Assembly (NCBI GenBank): GCA_001799845.1 | Contig: MGUG01000041.1 | Span: forward strand, 165,513 to 229,512 | From: Elusimicrobia bacterium GWC2_64_44 | GTDB lineage: Bacteria > Elusimicrobiota > Elusimicrobia > Elusimicrobiales > UBA9959 | Direction: 5' to 3' | DNA: 64,000 bases | Shown: positions 32,966-40,536 of the stretch, one piece after another | Position numbering within the stretch: position 1 is the stretch's first letter | Layout: each line of letters starts with the position of its first letter | Position numbers and translations under genes: made by a program | Notes under the pieces: model-generated | The model's input: only the letters and a program-made list of their open reading frames with translations | Database searches by the model: none | What the model was told of the DNA's origin: nothing

Positions 32966-33427
32966 TCAGTTTATGACGAAGGTGAGCTCGGCCTCGGCGG
33001 CGGACTCGTCGCCTACCCAGGCCTCGGCGCGGACCTTGCCCAGGTGGCTCTTCATGCGCAGGATCTCCACGTGCATCTTGAGCACGTCGCCCGGCACTAC
33101 CTGGCGGCGGAACTTGGCGCGGCTGATGCCGGCGAAGAAGCCCAGGCGGCCCTTGGTCTCGGGGAGGTCCATCATCATGGCGGCGGCGGTCTGGGCCATG
33201 CCCTCGAGCATGAGCACGCCCGGCATGATGGGCTTTTCGGGGAAATGACCGTGGAAATAGAGCTCGTTGGCGCTGACGCATTTCACGCCGACGCAGTACT
33301 TGCCTTCCTCTACCACTTCGACGCGGTCCACCATCATGAAAGGGTAGCGGTGGGGAATGATCTTGAGTATCTCTTCGCAGGGAATGACGCGGACGGGCTT
33401 GTAGGGGCGCGGTTTGGTGTCGCTCAT
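32966..33427 (-). CDS. fabZ: 3-hydroxyacyl-ACP dehydratase FabZ
   Basis: FabZ dehydrates 3-hydroxyacyl-ACP in fatty acid synthesis and competes with LpxA/LpxD for the same acyl donors, hence its place in lpx operons. The 153 residues show IIPHRYPFMMVDRVEVVEEGKYCVGVKCVSANELYFHGHFPEKPIMPGVLMLEGMAQTAA, with the catalytic His in FHGHFP and Glu in MLEGMAQ. The start overlaps the lpxC stop by four bases. In some phyla lpxC and fabZ are fused; here they are separate but translationally coupled. Confidence 0.95.
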   Translation of the reverse strand: MSDTKPRPYKPVRVIPCEEILKIIPHRYPFMMVDRVEVVEEGKYCVGVKCVSANELYFHGHFPEKPIMPGVLMLEGMAQTAAAMMMDLPETKGRLGFFAGISRAKFRRQVVPGDVLKMHVEILRMKSHLGKVRAEAWVGDESAAEAELTFVIN

Positions 33428-34260
33428 TTGATTTGTGCCTTTTCCAGCAATAGTTTAGCAAAATTGACATTGGCGGCGTGGCCGGGGCGCTCCGCCTCTA
33501 TATAGATATCCCTGAGGGGCAGGCCGGCCAGCGCCAGGTCGCCGATGAGGTCCAGCAGTTTGTGGCGGGCGAACTCGTCCCTGTAGCGCAGGCCGCCCTT
33601 GGCGAGTATCCGCTCTTCCTCGATGACGACGGCGTTGTCGAGCGAGCCGCCGCGGGCGAGGCCGGCTTTCTTCAGGGCCTCGAGTTCGTGCGAGAAGCCG
33701 AAGGTGCGGGCGGGGGCCACGCGGACCAGGTACTCCTCGGGGGTCAGGGTGAACTCCACCACTTGTTTGCCGACGAGCTTGTGGGGGTAATCGTAGGTGA
33801 GCTTGAAGTAGACGCCGTGCTGCATGGGCCGGGCGAGGAACTTTATGTCGCCCTTGGCCATCTCCAGCTGGCCGTCCAGGCCCAGGGTGCGGCGCTCCTG
33901 GCCGGCCTTCTCCCTGACGCCGGCCTTGAGCAGGGCCCGGGCGAAGGGCAGGGCGGAGCCGTCGGCGGCGGGGGGCTCTTCGCCGGTGATCTCTATGTCG
34001 AGGTCGTCGATGCCGAGGCCGGCGGCGGCGGAGAGCAGGTGCTCCACGGTGTGGATCTTGTGCTCGCCGTCGGTGATGTTGGTGCCGCGCGCCGTGCCGG
34101 CCACCCGGTCGAGCGTGGCGGGCAGGGGCTCTTTGAAGAGGGGGGAAAGGAACCGGTAGCCGGTCGGCCCCTCGGCGGGCCTGAACGTCACGCGCGACTC
34201 GCACCCCGTGTGCAGCCCGATCCCTTCTATCGTCGCCGCTTCTTTTATCGTTGTTCTCAT
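33424..34260 (-). CDS. lpxC: UDP-3-O-acyl-GlcNAc deacetylase LpxC
   Basis: LpxC is the zinc-dependent deacetylase that commits UDP-GlcNAc derivatives to lipid A. The 278 residues include IEGIGLHTGCESRVTFRPA, the zinc-binding HTVEHLLSA histidine, GSALPFARALLKAG, and RHKLLDLIGDLALAG, which supplies the second His and the Asp ligand. Length is slightly below the usual ~300. Downstream fabZ overlaps by four bases. Upstream is the 300-bp double-hairpin repeat element, which separates it from lpxD. The -10-like sequence TATAATC on the minus strand lies within 10 bases of the ATG and may give a near-leaderless transcript. Confidence 0.95.
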   Translation of the reverse strand: MRTTIKEAATIEGIGLHTGCESRVTFRPAEGPTGYRFLSPLFKEPLPATLDRVAGTARGTNITDGEHKIHTVEHLLSAAAGLGIDDLDIEITGEEPPAADGSALPFARALLKAGVREKAGQERRTLGLDGQLEMAKGDIKFLARPMQHGVYFKLTYDYPHKLVGKQVVEFTLTPEEYLVRVAPARTFGFSHELEALKKAGLARGGSLDNAVVIEEERILAKGGLRYRDEFARHKLLDLIGDLALAGLPLRDIYIEAERPGHAANVNFAKLLLEKAQIK

Positions 34261-34290
34261 TGATTATAATTCCGCGAGATGTAAAGTCGG

Positions 34291-34590
34291 GGCCTACCGC
34301 AGGGGCAGGACCGCAAAACGCGTTCGCGCACACCGTGCGCTCACTCGACACTCGGCCTCGGCGCTACGCAAGCCTCGGCCTCGCGACGGTTTTGCTTGTC
34401 CTACCCCTGCGGTCTCCCCTCCGTCTGTCTGTCACGATGTAACAGAGTGAAAACTGGCGGAGACCGCAGGGATGGGGGCCGAAAAAGCATGTCGGAGGCC
34501 GACGCTTGCGTAGCGCGGAGGCCGAGACGGGCAGCCGCGAGCACTGTGTGCGAGACGGCGGTTTTTCGGATCCCGTCCCTGCGGTAGGCC
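34291..34590. repeat. 300-bp double-hairpin repeat element
   Basis: Outer perfect inverted repeat GGCCTACCGCAGGG (34291-34304) / CCCTGCGGTAGGCC (34577-34590). Inside are two inverted copies of a ~120-bp unit, each itself a hairpin with ~24-bp arms: 34296-34319 with 34389-34413, and 34463-34486 with 34562-34585. All four arms carry ACCGCAGGG. Each unit also holds a GCGCACAC.GTGCGC-like core and GCGCTACGCAAG. No credible gene is present in the 361-base gap. This looks like a non-autonomous repeat rather than a regulatory leader. Confidence 0.85.
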
Positions 34591-34621
34591 GCCCGGAATT
34601 CAGAGATCTAATTGTCTGGCG

Positions 34622-35653
34622 CTACTCTATCCCCAGCTTCTTCTTGAGTTTATTCAGTGTGCGGTGCATCTCGGGGAGCTTGGACAGCAAAGCTTCTATC
34701 TTCATGGCCTGGAAGCGCGGGCGGGCGGTGTGGCCGAAGACTATCTGGTTGGGGCCGAGGTCGGCCATGACGCCGGTCTTGGCCATCACCACGGTGTTGT
34801 CGCCTATGGTCAGGTGGTCGGAGATGCCGGCCTGGCCCGCTATGATGGCGCCGTTGCCTATTTTCGTCGAGCCGGCGATGCCGGCCTGCGCTATGATCAG
34901 GCAGTTCTTGCCCACCTGCACGTTGTGGGCTATGTGCACTAAATTGTCTATCTTGGTGCCGGCGCCGATGAGCGTGGTCTCCAGCGCGGCGCGGTCTATG
35001 GCGGCGTTGGCGCCCACCTCCACCTTGTCCTCCAGCACCACCTTGCCTATCTGCGGGATCTTCTCGTGCGTGCCGCGAGGGGAGATGTAGCCGTAGCCGT
35101 CGGAGCCGATGACGGCCCCGGCGTGCAGTATGCACTCGGCGCCCACCTCGCAGGCGTCCAGCACCTTGGCGCCCGGGTAGAGCCGCGAGGCGCGGCCCAG
35201 CCTGGCGCCGCGGCCCACGTAGCACTGCGCGCCTACCACGGCGCCGTAGCCGATGACGGCCCCGTCCTCCACCACGGCGCAGGGGCCGATATGGGCGGAA
35301 GGTTCGACTTTGGCGGAGGGGGCGACGAAAGCCGAAGGATGGACGCCGGGCGGGGGCAGCGGGCGGACCTCGGCCTCTACGAGGCGCAGGGCCAGCATGA
35401 AGGCGTACTTGGGGTTCTTGGTGAAAACCACCGTGCCCTTAAAATCTTTGAACAGCTCTTCCGAGCCGCGCGGGGCGAGCAGGCAGCCGGCCCGGGACGA
35501 GAGGGCGGCCGCGGCCTGGGCGGGGTCGGCCAGGAAGGCCAGGTCGGCCTCGCAGGCCTTGTCCAGCGGGGCCGCGCCGAAGATGGGCGTCGCGCCGTCG
35601 CCGCGCAGGTCGCCCTCGGCCAGTTTCGCCACGTCGGCGGCGGTCAGCTTCAT
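34622..35653 (-). CDS. lpxD: UDP-3-O-(3-hydroxyacyl)glucosamine N-acyltransferase LpxD
   Basis: LpxD adds the N-linked 3-hydroxyacyl chain to the LpxC product. The 343 residues have the LpxD N-terminal uridine-binding domain (residues ~1-100). A hexapeptide left-handed beta-helix follows (VHPSAFVAPSAKVEPSAHIGPCAVVEDGAVIGYGAVVG...). It includes SDGYGYISPRGTHEKIPQIGKVVLEDKVEVGANAAIDRAALETTLIGAGTKIDNLVHIAHNVQVGKN with the catalytic histidine, and a C-terminal helix ends the protein. Its start lies within the last codons of the ompH-like gene (four-base overlap). Confidence 0.95.
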   Translation of the reverse strand: MKLTAADVAKLAEGDLRGDGATPIFGAAPLDKACEADLAFLADPAQAAAALSSRAGCLLAPRGSEELFKDFKGTVVFTKNPKYAFMLALRLVEAEVRPLPPPGVHPSAFVAPSAKVEPSAHIGPCAVVEDGAVIGYGAVVGAQCYVGRGARLGRASRLYPGAKVLDACEVGAECILHAGAVIGSDGYGYISPRGTHEKIPQIGKVVLEDKVEVGANAAIDRAALETTLIGAGTKIDNLVHIAHNVQVGKNCLIIAQAGIAGSTKIGNGAIIAGQAGISDHLTIGDNTVVMAKTGVMADLGPNQIVFGHTARPRFQAMKIEALLSKLPEMHRTLNKLKKKLGIE

Positions 35654-36480
35654 AGGCCGTTGTCCTCCAGCTTGTTGAGCAGCTTTGCTGTCAGGTCCAC
35701 GGCGTTCTGGCCGTAGAGGATGTTGCGCTTGTCCACGATGACGCTGACCTCTTCCTTGATGGCCAGCTCCTTGAGCGCGACGTAAATGCGGCCCAGCAGG
35801 ATCTCGCTCTTGCGGCCCTCGTACTCCAGCAGTTCCCGCTCGGACTGGCGCTGCGCCTGGCGCAGTTCCTCTTCGCGGGAGGCCAGGTCGGACTCTTTTT
35901 TAGCGATGGCCGCGTCTATTTCGGGCACGGCGGTGGAGACCGAGAACTTGAAATGGCTGACCGGGACCTTGGCGATCCCCGGCATGTCTATGCCGGACAT
36001 CCCTGGCAGCCCGGCGGGGAGGACGGCAGGGGGCTCGGCCGGCGCCGCCTGCGTGGAGGCCTGCACTGTGTCGGTGGAAGCCTGCACGGCCGCGGTGGAG
36101 GCCTGCAGGGCCAGGGCGGCCTGCGCCTGCGCCTGCGCGGCCGCGGCGGTGGCGGCGGCGGCTTCCTCCACGCTGCGCTGCGTTTCCAGCAGCGACGGCA
36201 GCGTCAGCGCGAACTCGCGCTCCTGCCGCAGCTTGGCGAGCTCCGCCTTGAGGGTGAAGATAGTCGTCTTCCTGGCGTTCAGCGCGTCCTCTCGCTTCTT
36301 GATCTCGGTGATGAACTCCTCGCGCGCGCCGGTGGTGCCGGAGTATTCCTTGAAGACGCGGTCTATGTCGACGTAGCCTATGGTGCCGGATTCGCCGCGG
36401 TTCTCCTCGAGCAGCAGCTCCAGGGCCGCGCCGTGGGCCGGCAGCAGCGCCAGCGATAAGAGGAAGATGAGCTTTTTCAT
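35650..36480 (-). CDS. OmpH/Skp-like periplasmic chaperone with Ala/Gln-rich insert
   Basis: Skp/OmpH chaperones hold unfolded outer-membrane proteins for BamA. This one has a signal peptide (MKKLIFLLSLALLPAHGAA), the N-terminal family segment GTIGYVDIDRVFKEYSGTTGAREEF and the C-terminal SEILLGRIYVALKELAIKEEVSVIVDKRNILYGQNAVDLTAKLLNKL. At 276 residues it is far longer than usual (~160-180). The extra sequence is an insert at ~105-180: Ala/Gln-rich, then AxQASTxxVQAST repeats and a Pro/Gly/Met segment. The coiled-coil tentacle is thus interrupted. It sits between bamA and lpxD, the normal neighbourhood, with a 24-base gap from bamA and a four-base overlap into lpxD. Confidence 0.88.
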   Translation of the reverse strand: MKKLIFLLSLALLPAHGAALELLLEENRGESGTIGYVDIDRVFKEYSGTTGAREEFITEIKKREDALNARKTTIFTLKAELAKLRQEREFALTLPSLLETQRSVEEAAAATAAAAQAQAQAALALQASTAAVQASTDTVQASTQAAPAEPPAVLPAGLPGMSGIDMPGIAKVPVSHFKFSVSTAVPEIDAAIAKKESDLASREEELRQAQRQSERELLEYEGRKSEILLGRIYVALKELAIKEEVSVIVDKRNILYGQNAVDLTAKLLNKLEDNGL

Positions 36481-36504
36481 TTTATGCCTTCCGTTGCCGT
36501 CGTT

Positions 36505-38910
36505 TTAGAACAGGTTGCCCAGCGTGAAGTAAATATCCGAGCGCTGCTCGCCGTCCTTGTGGTTGAAGCCGTAGCCCCAGTCCAGCCGGATAGGGAACGC
36601 CGGCGTGGTGAAGCGGATGCCGAAGCCCGCGCCGGTCTTGAGGTCCTTGGTGCGGGAGCCGAAGCGCCCGCTGATATTGTCGAAGCCGTCCCAGGAGTTG
36701 CCGATGTCGAAGAAGAACGCCCACTGCACGATGGTGCGGCGGCGCTCGCGGGCCAGCGGGAATTTGAACTCGATGTTCATCACGTCATAGACGCGGCCGC
36801 CGTTGAGCGGGCCGATCTGGCCGTTGTTGGAGTAGCCGCGCACGGTCTCCGCGCCGCCCAGGAAGTAGCGCTCGTAGACCGGCACGCTCTTGGTGTCGCC
36901 GAAGCGGTCCACGAAGCCGAAGCGGTTGCCCACGGCCAGCACGAACGGGTAGTCGTCGATAGAGAAGAGCTTGAGGTTGTAGCTGGCCGACAGCGTGGGC
37001 TTGTAGTAGTTCACGTCGCCCTGTAGCGGGCCGCCGGCGTACTCTACGCCTAGCGACAGGCGGGTGCCGCGGGTCGGGTCCCAGACGTTGTCGCGGGTGT
37101 CGCGCGCGAACTCGACGAAGATGGACGAGGTGACGCTGGTGCCTTCCTGGAGCTCGCCGCGGTAGAGCTCGTCCACGTCGGTGATGCGCACCTTCTCGTA
37201 GGTGTAGGCGGTGGTCAGCTTGTACTTGTCCTCTTCGAAGCGCGGGCCAAGGGTGACCTTGCCGCCGGTGCGGCGCTCGGTGTAGGCCGAGATGGTGTCC
37301 CGGTAGGGCTTGTAGTGGCGCGTGTTGAACACGTCCAGGCCCAGCGAGGTCGGGTGCTCGCCCAGCCACGGCGTGGACCAGCTCAGGTAATAGTCCTGCA
37401 CCCGCTTGCCGAAGTTCCAGGACAGCGAGGTGCGGTAGGCGCGCCCGAAGAGGTTCATGTGCGACAGCGCCAGCGTGCCGACGAGGCCGTCGGTGGAGGA
37501 GATGCCCATGCCGGCCGTCAGCATGCCGGGCTTGCCCTCGGCCACGTCGAACACCAGGTCCACCTTGTCGGGGTCCTCGGTGGGGTTGATGACCGGGCTC
37601 ACGTCGTCGATGAAGCCGAGGTTGAAGATCTTCTCCTGGCTGCGGCGGATCTTGCCGGAGCTGAAGACCGTGCCTTCCTTCTGCGTGATCTCGCGCTTGA
37701 TCACGTAGGTCTTGGTGGCGCGGTTGCCCTCCACGTCCACGTGGTCCACGAAGATCTGGGTGTTCTCGGTGATGATGAAGGTGACGTCCGTCTCGCCGGT
37801 GAGCTCGTTGTAGGTGCGCTCGGGCGCGACCACGGCCTTCAGGTAGCCCTTGTCGGCGTACTTGTCCTGGATGCCGCGGATAGTGTCGTCGAAGCGCTCC
37901 TGGCTGAACAGCTTGCCGCGGCGGTACTCTATGGCGGGGCCCAGTTCGCTGGGCAGGTAAACGGTGTTGCCGGCGAAGAAGGTGCCGCCGAACTTCTGCT
38001 TGGTCCCTTCGGCGACGGCGAGCGTGATGGTCACGCTGGAGCGCTGCGCGTTGAAGGTGACGGAGGAGTCGACGAGCTTGTAATCGCCGTAGCCGTTGTT
38101 GCGGTAGAAGGTCTCGAGCGCCTTGAAGTCGGCGTCGAGGTCCTGCGGGGAGTAGATCTTCTTGGGGCGGTTCTTCAGCTGCTTGAGCAGCTTCTTGGCG
38201 GGGAAGCCGGACACGCCTTCCAGCACCACTCCGGCGACGCGGGCCTTGGGGCCCTCGGTCAGCTTTATTTCCAGGAAACACAGCGAGGCGGCCGTGTCGA
38301 ACTTTACCTCGTAGTCGGCCTTCGCGTCGATGTAGCCCTTCTCGCGGTACTTGTCGGTGATCTTGATGAGGTCCTCGCGCACTTTGAGCTCTTCGAAATA
38401 GTCCCGCTCCTTCAGGTTCATCTCGTCCTTGACGGCGGACTTGCCCATGCCTTTAGCGCCGGTCACGGTGATCTTCTTGATCATCGGCTTCTCGGAGACG
38501 ATGTAGGTGATGCGCACCGGCACGGTGGAGCCGGCGGCCTCGGCCAGCTTCGGCGAGACGGCGCGGCCCGGCAGTTCCTCGATGTCCACGGAGACCCGGT
38601 CCACGCTGCCCAGCGCCAGTATGGCCTCTATATCCTGGGCGACGAAATCCTTATGGTAGAGGCGGCCCTTCTTGGCCTTGCCGGCCTTGATGACGGCCTT
38701 GGGTTTTAGGTTGATGGTGCCCTTGGCGGCGGTCTCGGCCACTTCCCAGGGGCCCGCGGCCGGAGCCGGCGCGGCCGCCGGGGCGGTCTCAGCCGCGGCG
38801 GAGGGCCCGGCGGTCATGCCCGGCAGGTCCTGCGGCTGGGCGGGGGCCTGGGCGTAAATGGTCTGGATGGAAGCGGTTATCAGCAGGAGCAGTGTCAGGG
38901 TTTGTTTCAT
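36505..38910 (-). CDS. bamA: Outer-membrane assembly factor BamA
   Basis: BamA inserts beta-barrel proteins into the outer membrane. About 801 residues from ATG 38910, chosen because MKQTLTLLLLITASIQTIYA is a signal peptide and AAGGA lies just upstream. An Ala/Pro-rich linker (~20-70) is followed by POTRA domains (~75-430; MIKKITVTGAKGMGKSAVKDEMNL, FVDHVDVEGNRATKTYVIKREI). The 16-strand barrel contains the lid-lock motif ETVRGYSNNGQIGP (VRGF/Y type) and ends in SDIYFTLGNLF with a terminal aromatic. It heads the envelope operon bamA-ompH-lpxD. Confidence 0.95.
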   Translation of the reverse strand: MKQTLTLLLLITASIQTIYAQAPAQPQDLPGMTAGPSAAAETAPAAAPAPAAGPWEVAETAAKGTINLKPKAVIKAGKAKKGRLYHKDFVAQDIEAILALGSVDRVSVDIEELPGRAVSPKLAEAAGSTVPVRITYIVSEKPMIKKITVTGAKGMGKSAVKDEMNLKERDYFEELKVREDLIKITDKYREKGYIDAKADYEVKFDTAASLCFLEIKLTEGPKARVAGVVLEGVSGFPAKKLLKQLKNRPKKIYSPQDLDADFKALETFYRNNGYGDYKLVDSSVTFNAQRSSVTITLAVAEGTKQKFGGTFFAGNTVYLPSELGPAIEYRRGKLFSQERFDDTIRGIQDKYADKGYLKAVVAPERTYNELTGETDVTFIITENTQIFVDHVDVEGNRATKTYVIKREITQKEGTVFSSGKIRRSQEKIFNLGFIDDVSPVINPTEDPDKVDLVFDVAEGKPGMLTAGMGISSTDGLVGTLALSHMNLFGRAYRTSLSWNFGKRVQDYYLSWSTPWLGEHPTSLGLDVFNTRHYKPYRDTISAYTERRTGGKVTLGPRFEEDKYKLTTAYTYEKVRITDVDELYRGELQEGTSVTSSIFVEFARDTRDNVWDPTRGTRLSLGVEYAGGPLQGDVNYYKPTLSASYNLKLFSIDDYPFVLAVGNRFGFVDRFGDTKSVPVYERYFLGGAETVRGYSNNGQIGPLNGGRVYDVMNIEFKFPLARERRRTIVQWAFFFDIGNSWDGFDNISGRFGSRTKDLKTGAGFGIRFTTPAFPIRLDWGYGFNHKDGEQRSDIYFTLGNLF

Positions 38911-39033
38911 CATATCCTTAAAAAAACGGTATGCGGCCGGCTGCGCGGGCATTCGCGGAGAGCCGTCCCCAAGGGTAAGTCTTTATTTTACTAATTATTG
39001 GTCTTCCGTAATAAGCCCGCATTTACTTTTTTA

Positions 39034-39042
39034 TGCTAGAAT
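39034..39042 (+). promoter_or_regulatory. Extended -10 promoter for PIN-PhoH
   Basis: TGCTAGAAT (TGn plus TAGAAT at 39037-39042) without a good -35. The 211-base divergent gap 38911-39121 also has an AT-rich stretch (TTATTA and TAAAAT on the minus strand) that may drive bamA. Confidence 0.45.
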
Positions 39043-39121
39043 TAGCGAAGTTTAATTTCGCCGTCCATAGAGCCTACGGGCGCGGGCCCAAAACGGTTGC
39101 GCGGGACGGCAGCGAGGTACC

Positions 39122-40423
39122 ATGAAAAAAGTATACATACTCGACACCAACGTGCTGATCCACGACCCGCTTTCCTTCACCAAATTCGAGGACAATACCG
39201 TGGTCGTCCCGATCGTGGTCATCGAGGAGCTGGATAATTTCAAGCATACCGCCGACGAGCGCGGCAAGAGCGCCCGCATCGTCTCGCGCAAGCTCGACGA
39301 GTACCGCACCAAGGGCAAGCTTAACACCGGGGTGAAGATGGAGAACGGCGGCACGCTGATAGTGGACCTGGACCACGAGCAGGTCCTGCCCAAGGAATTC
39401 AAGCTGCTGGAGATGGATAACCGCATCCTCAACACCGCCTACTGGTACGAGCAGAAGAAGCACAGCGCCATCCTGGTGACCAAGGACATCAACCTCCGCC
39501 TGAAGGCCGAGGCCGTGGGCCTGAAGTCCGAGGACTACGAGGCCGGCAAGGTGAACGTGGACGAGCTGTACCCGGGCCTGGTCACGCTGGAAGTGCCCGG
39601 CGCCGCCGTGGACAAGTTCTACAAAGAGCACACGATAGTGAGCCCCGACAAGGACCTTTCCCCCAACGAGTTCGTGGTGCTACACGCCAAGGAGGACCCC
39701 AAGAAGTCCGCCCTGGCCCGCGTGGACCCGGCCGACTCGACGAAGCTGCGCGCGCTGAACCCCGAGCCGTCGCCGTGGGGCATACGCCCGCTCAACAAGG
39801 AGCAGCGCTGCGCCATGGAGCTGCTGCTCGACGATTCCGTGAAGCTGGTCACCCTGCTCGGCGCGGCCGGCACCGGCAAGACCCTGATGACGCTGGTCTG
39901 CGGCCTGCAGAAGTCCGTGGAGGAGAGCGTCTACCGCAAGCTCATCATCTGCCGCCCGATCGTGCCCGTGGGCAAGGACATCGGCTTCATCCCCGGCACC
40001 AAGGAAGAGAAACTCTCCACCTGGATGGGCGCCATCTACGATAACTTAGAGTACGTGATGGACAAGAAGCATCCCGAAGGGGCCATCGAAAAGTTCGAGT
40101 ACCTGCTGCAGAACGAGAAGATAGAGATAGCCTCGGTGACGCATATCCGCGGCCGCTCGCTGCCCAAGCAGTACATGATCGTCGACGACGCCCAGAACCT
40201 GACGCCGCACGAGATCAAGACGATACTCTCGCGCGCCGGCGAGGGCACCAAGGTGGTGGTGACCGGCGACCCGTACCAGATAGACAACCCCTACCTGGAC
40301 ATCGCGTCCAACGGCCTGACCTATATTGTCGACCGCATGCGCGGCCAGAAGCTCTACGGCCACCTGACGTTCACCAAGACCGAGCGCAGCCAGCTGGCCG
40401 CGCTGGTAGCGGAACTGCTGTAG
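39122..40423 (+). CDS. PIN-domain plus PhoH-type ATPase
   Basis: This 433-residue protein has an N-terminal PIN nuclease-type domain (KVYILDTNVLIHDPLSFTKFEDNTVVVPIVVIEELDNFK with the acidic metal-binding residues; ~1-140). A C-terminal PhoH ATPase domain follows (~225-430): Walker A LGAAGTGKTLM, IICRPIVPVGKDIGFIPGTKEEKLSTWMGAI, MIVDDAQNLTPHEIKTILSRAGEGTKVVVTGDPYQID. This is the PhoH2/YlaK arrangement, associated with RNA unwinding and cleavage. GAGG precedes the ATG. It is transcribed away from bamA and stands alone in its unit or with the next membrane protein. Confidence 0.92.
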   Translation: MKKVYILDTNVLIHDPLSFTKFEDNTVVVPIVVIEELDNFKHTADERGKSARIVSRKLDEYRTKGKLNTGVKMENGGTLIVDLDHEQVLPKEFKLLEMDNRILNTAYWYEQKKHSAILVTKDINLRLKAEAVGLKSEDYEAGKVNVDELYPGLVTLEVPGAAVDKFYKEHTIVSPDKDLSPNEFVVLHAKEDPKKSALARVDPADSTKLRALNPEPSPWGIRPLNKEQRCAMELLLDDSVKLVTLLGAAGTGKTLMTLVCGLQKSVEESVYRKLIICRPIVPVGKDIGFIPGTKEEKLSTWMGAIYDNLEYVMDKKHPEGAIEKFEYLLQNEKIEIASVTHIRGRSLPKQYMIVDDAQNLTPHEIKTILSRAGEGTKVVVTGDPYQIDNPYLDIASNGLTYIVDRMRGQKLYGHLTFTKTERSQLAALVAELL

Positions 40424-40536
40424 TCCCGACGGAGCGCCATGCCGGGCCCGTGGAACCAGCGCGCAGCCGCCCTCAGGGGCGGCCCGCGCCGGGCCGCGGG
40501 CCCCGCGCTTTTTAGCCCTTTCGCGGGGGCGTACGC

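Noticed and set aside
34208..34590. Short open frames in the lpxC-lpxD gap
   Set aside because: They run through the hairpin repeat and have no ribosome-binding site or conserved pattern.
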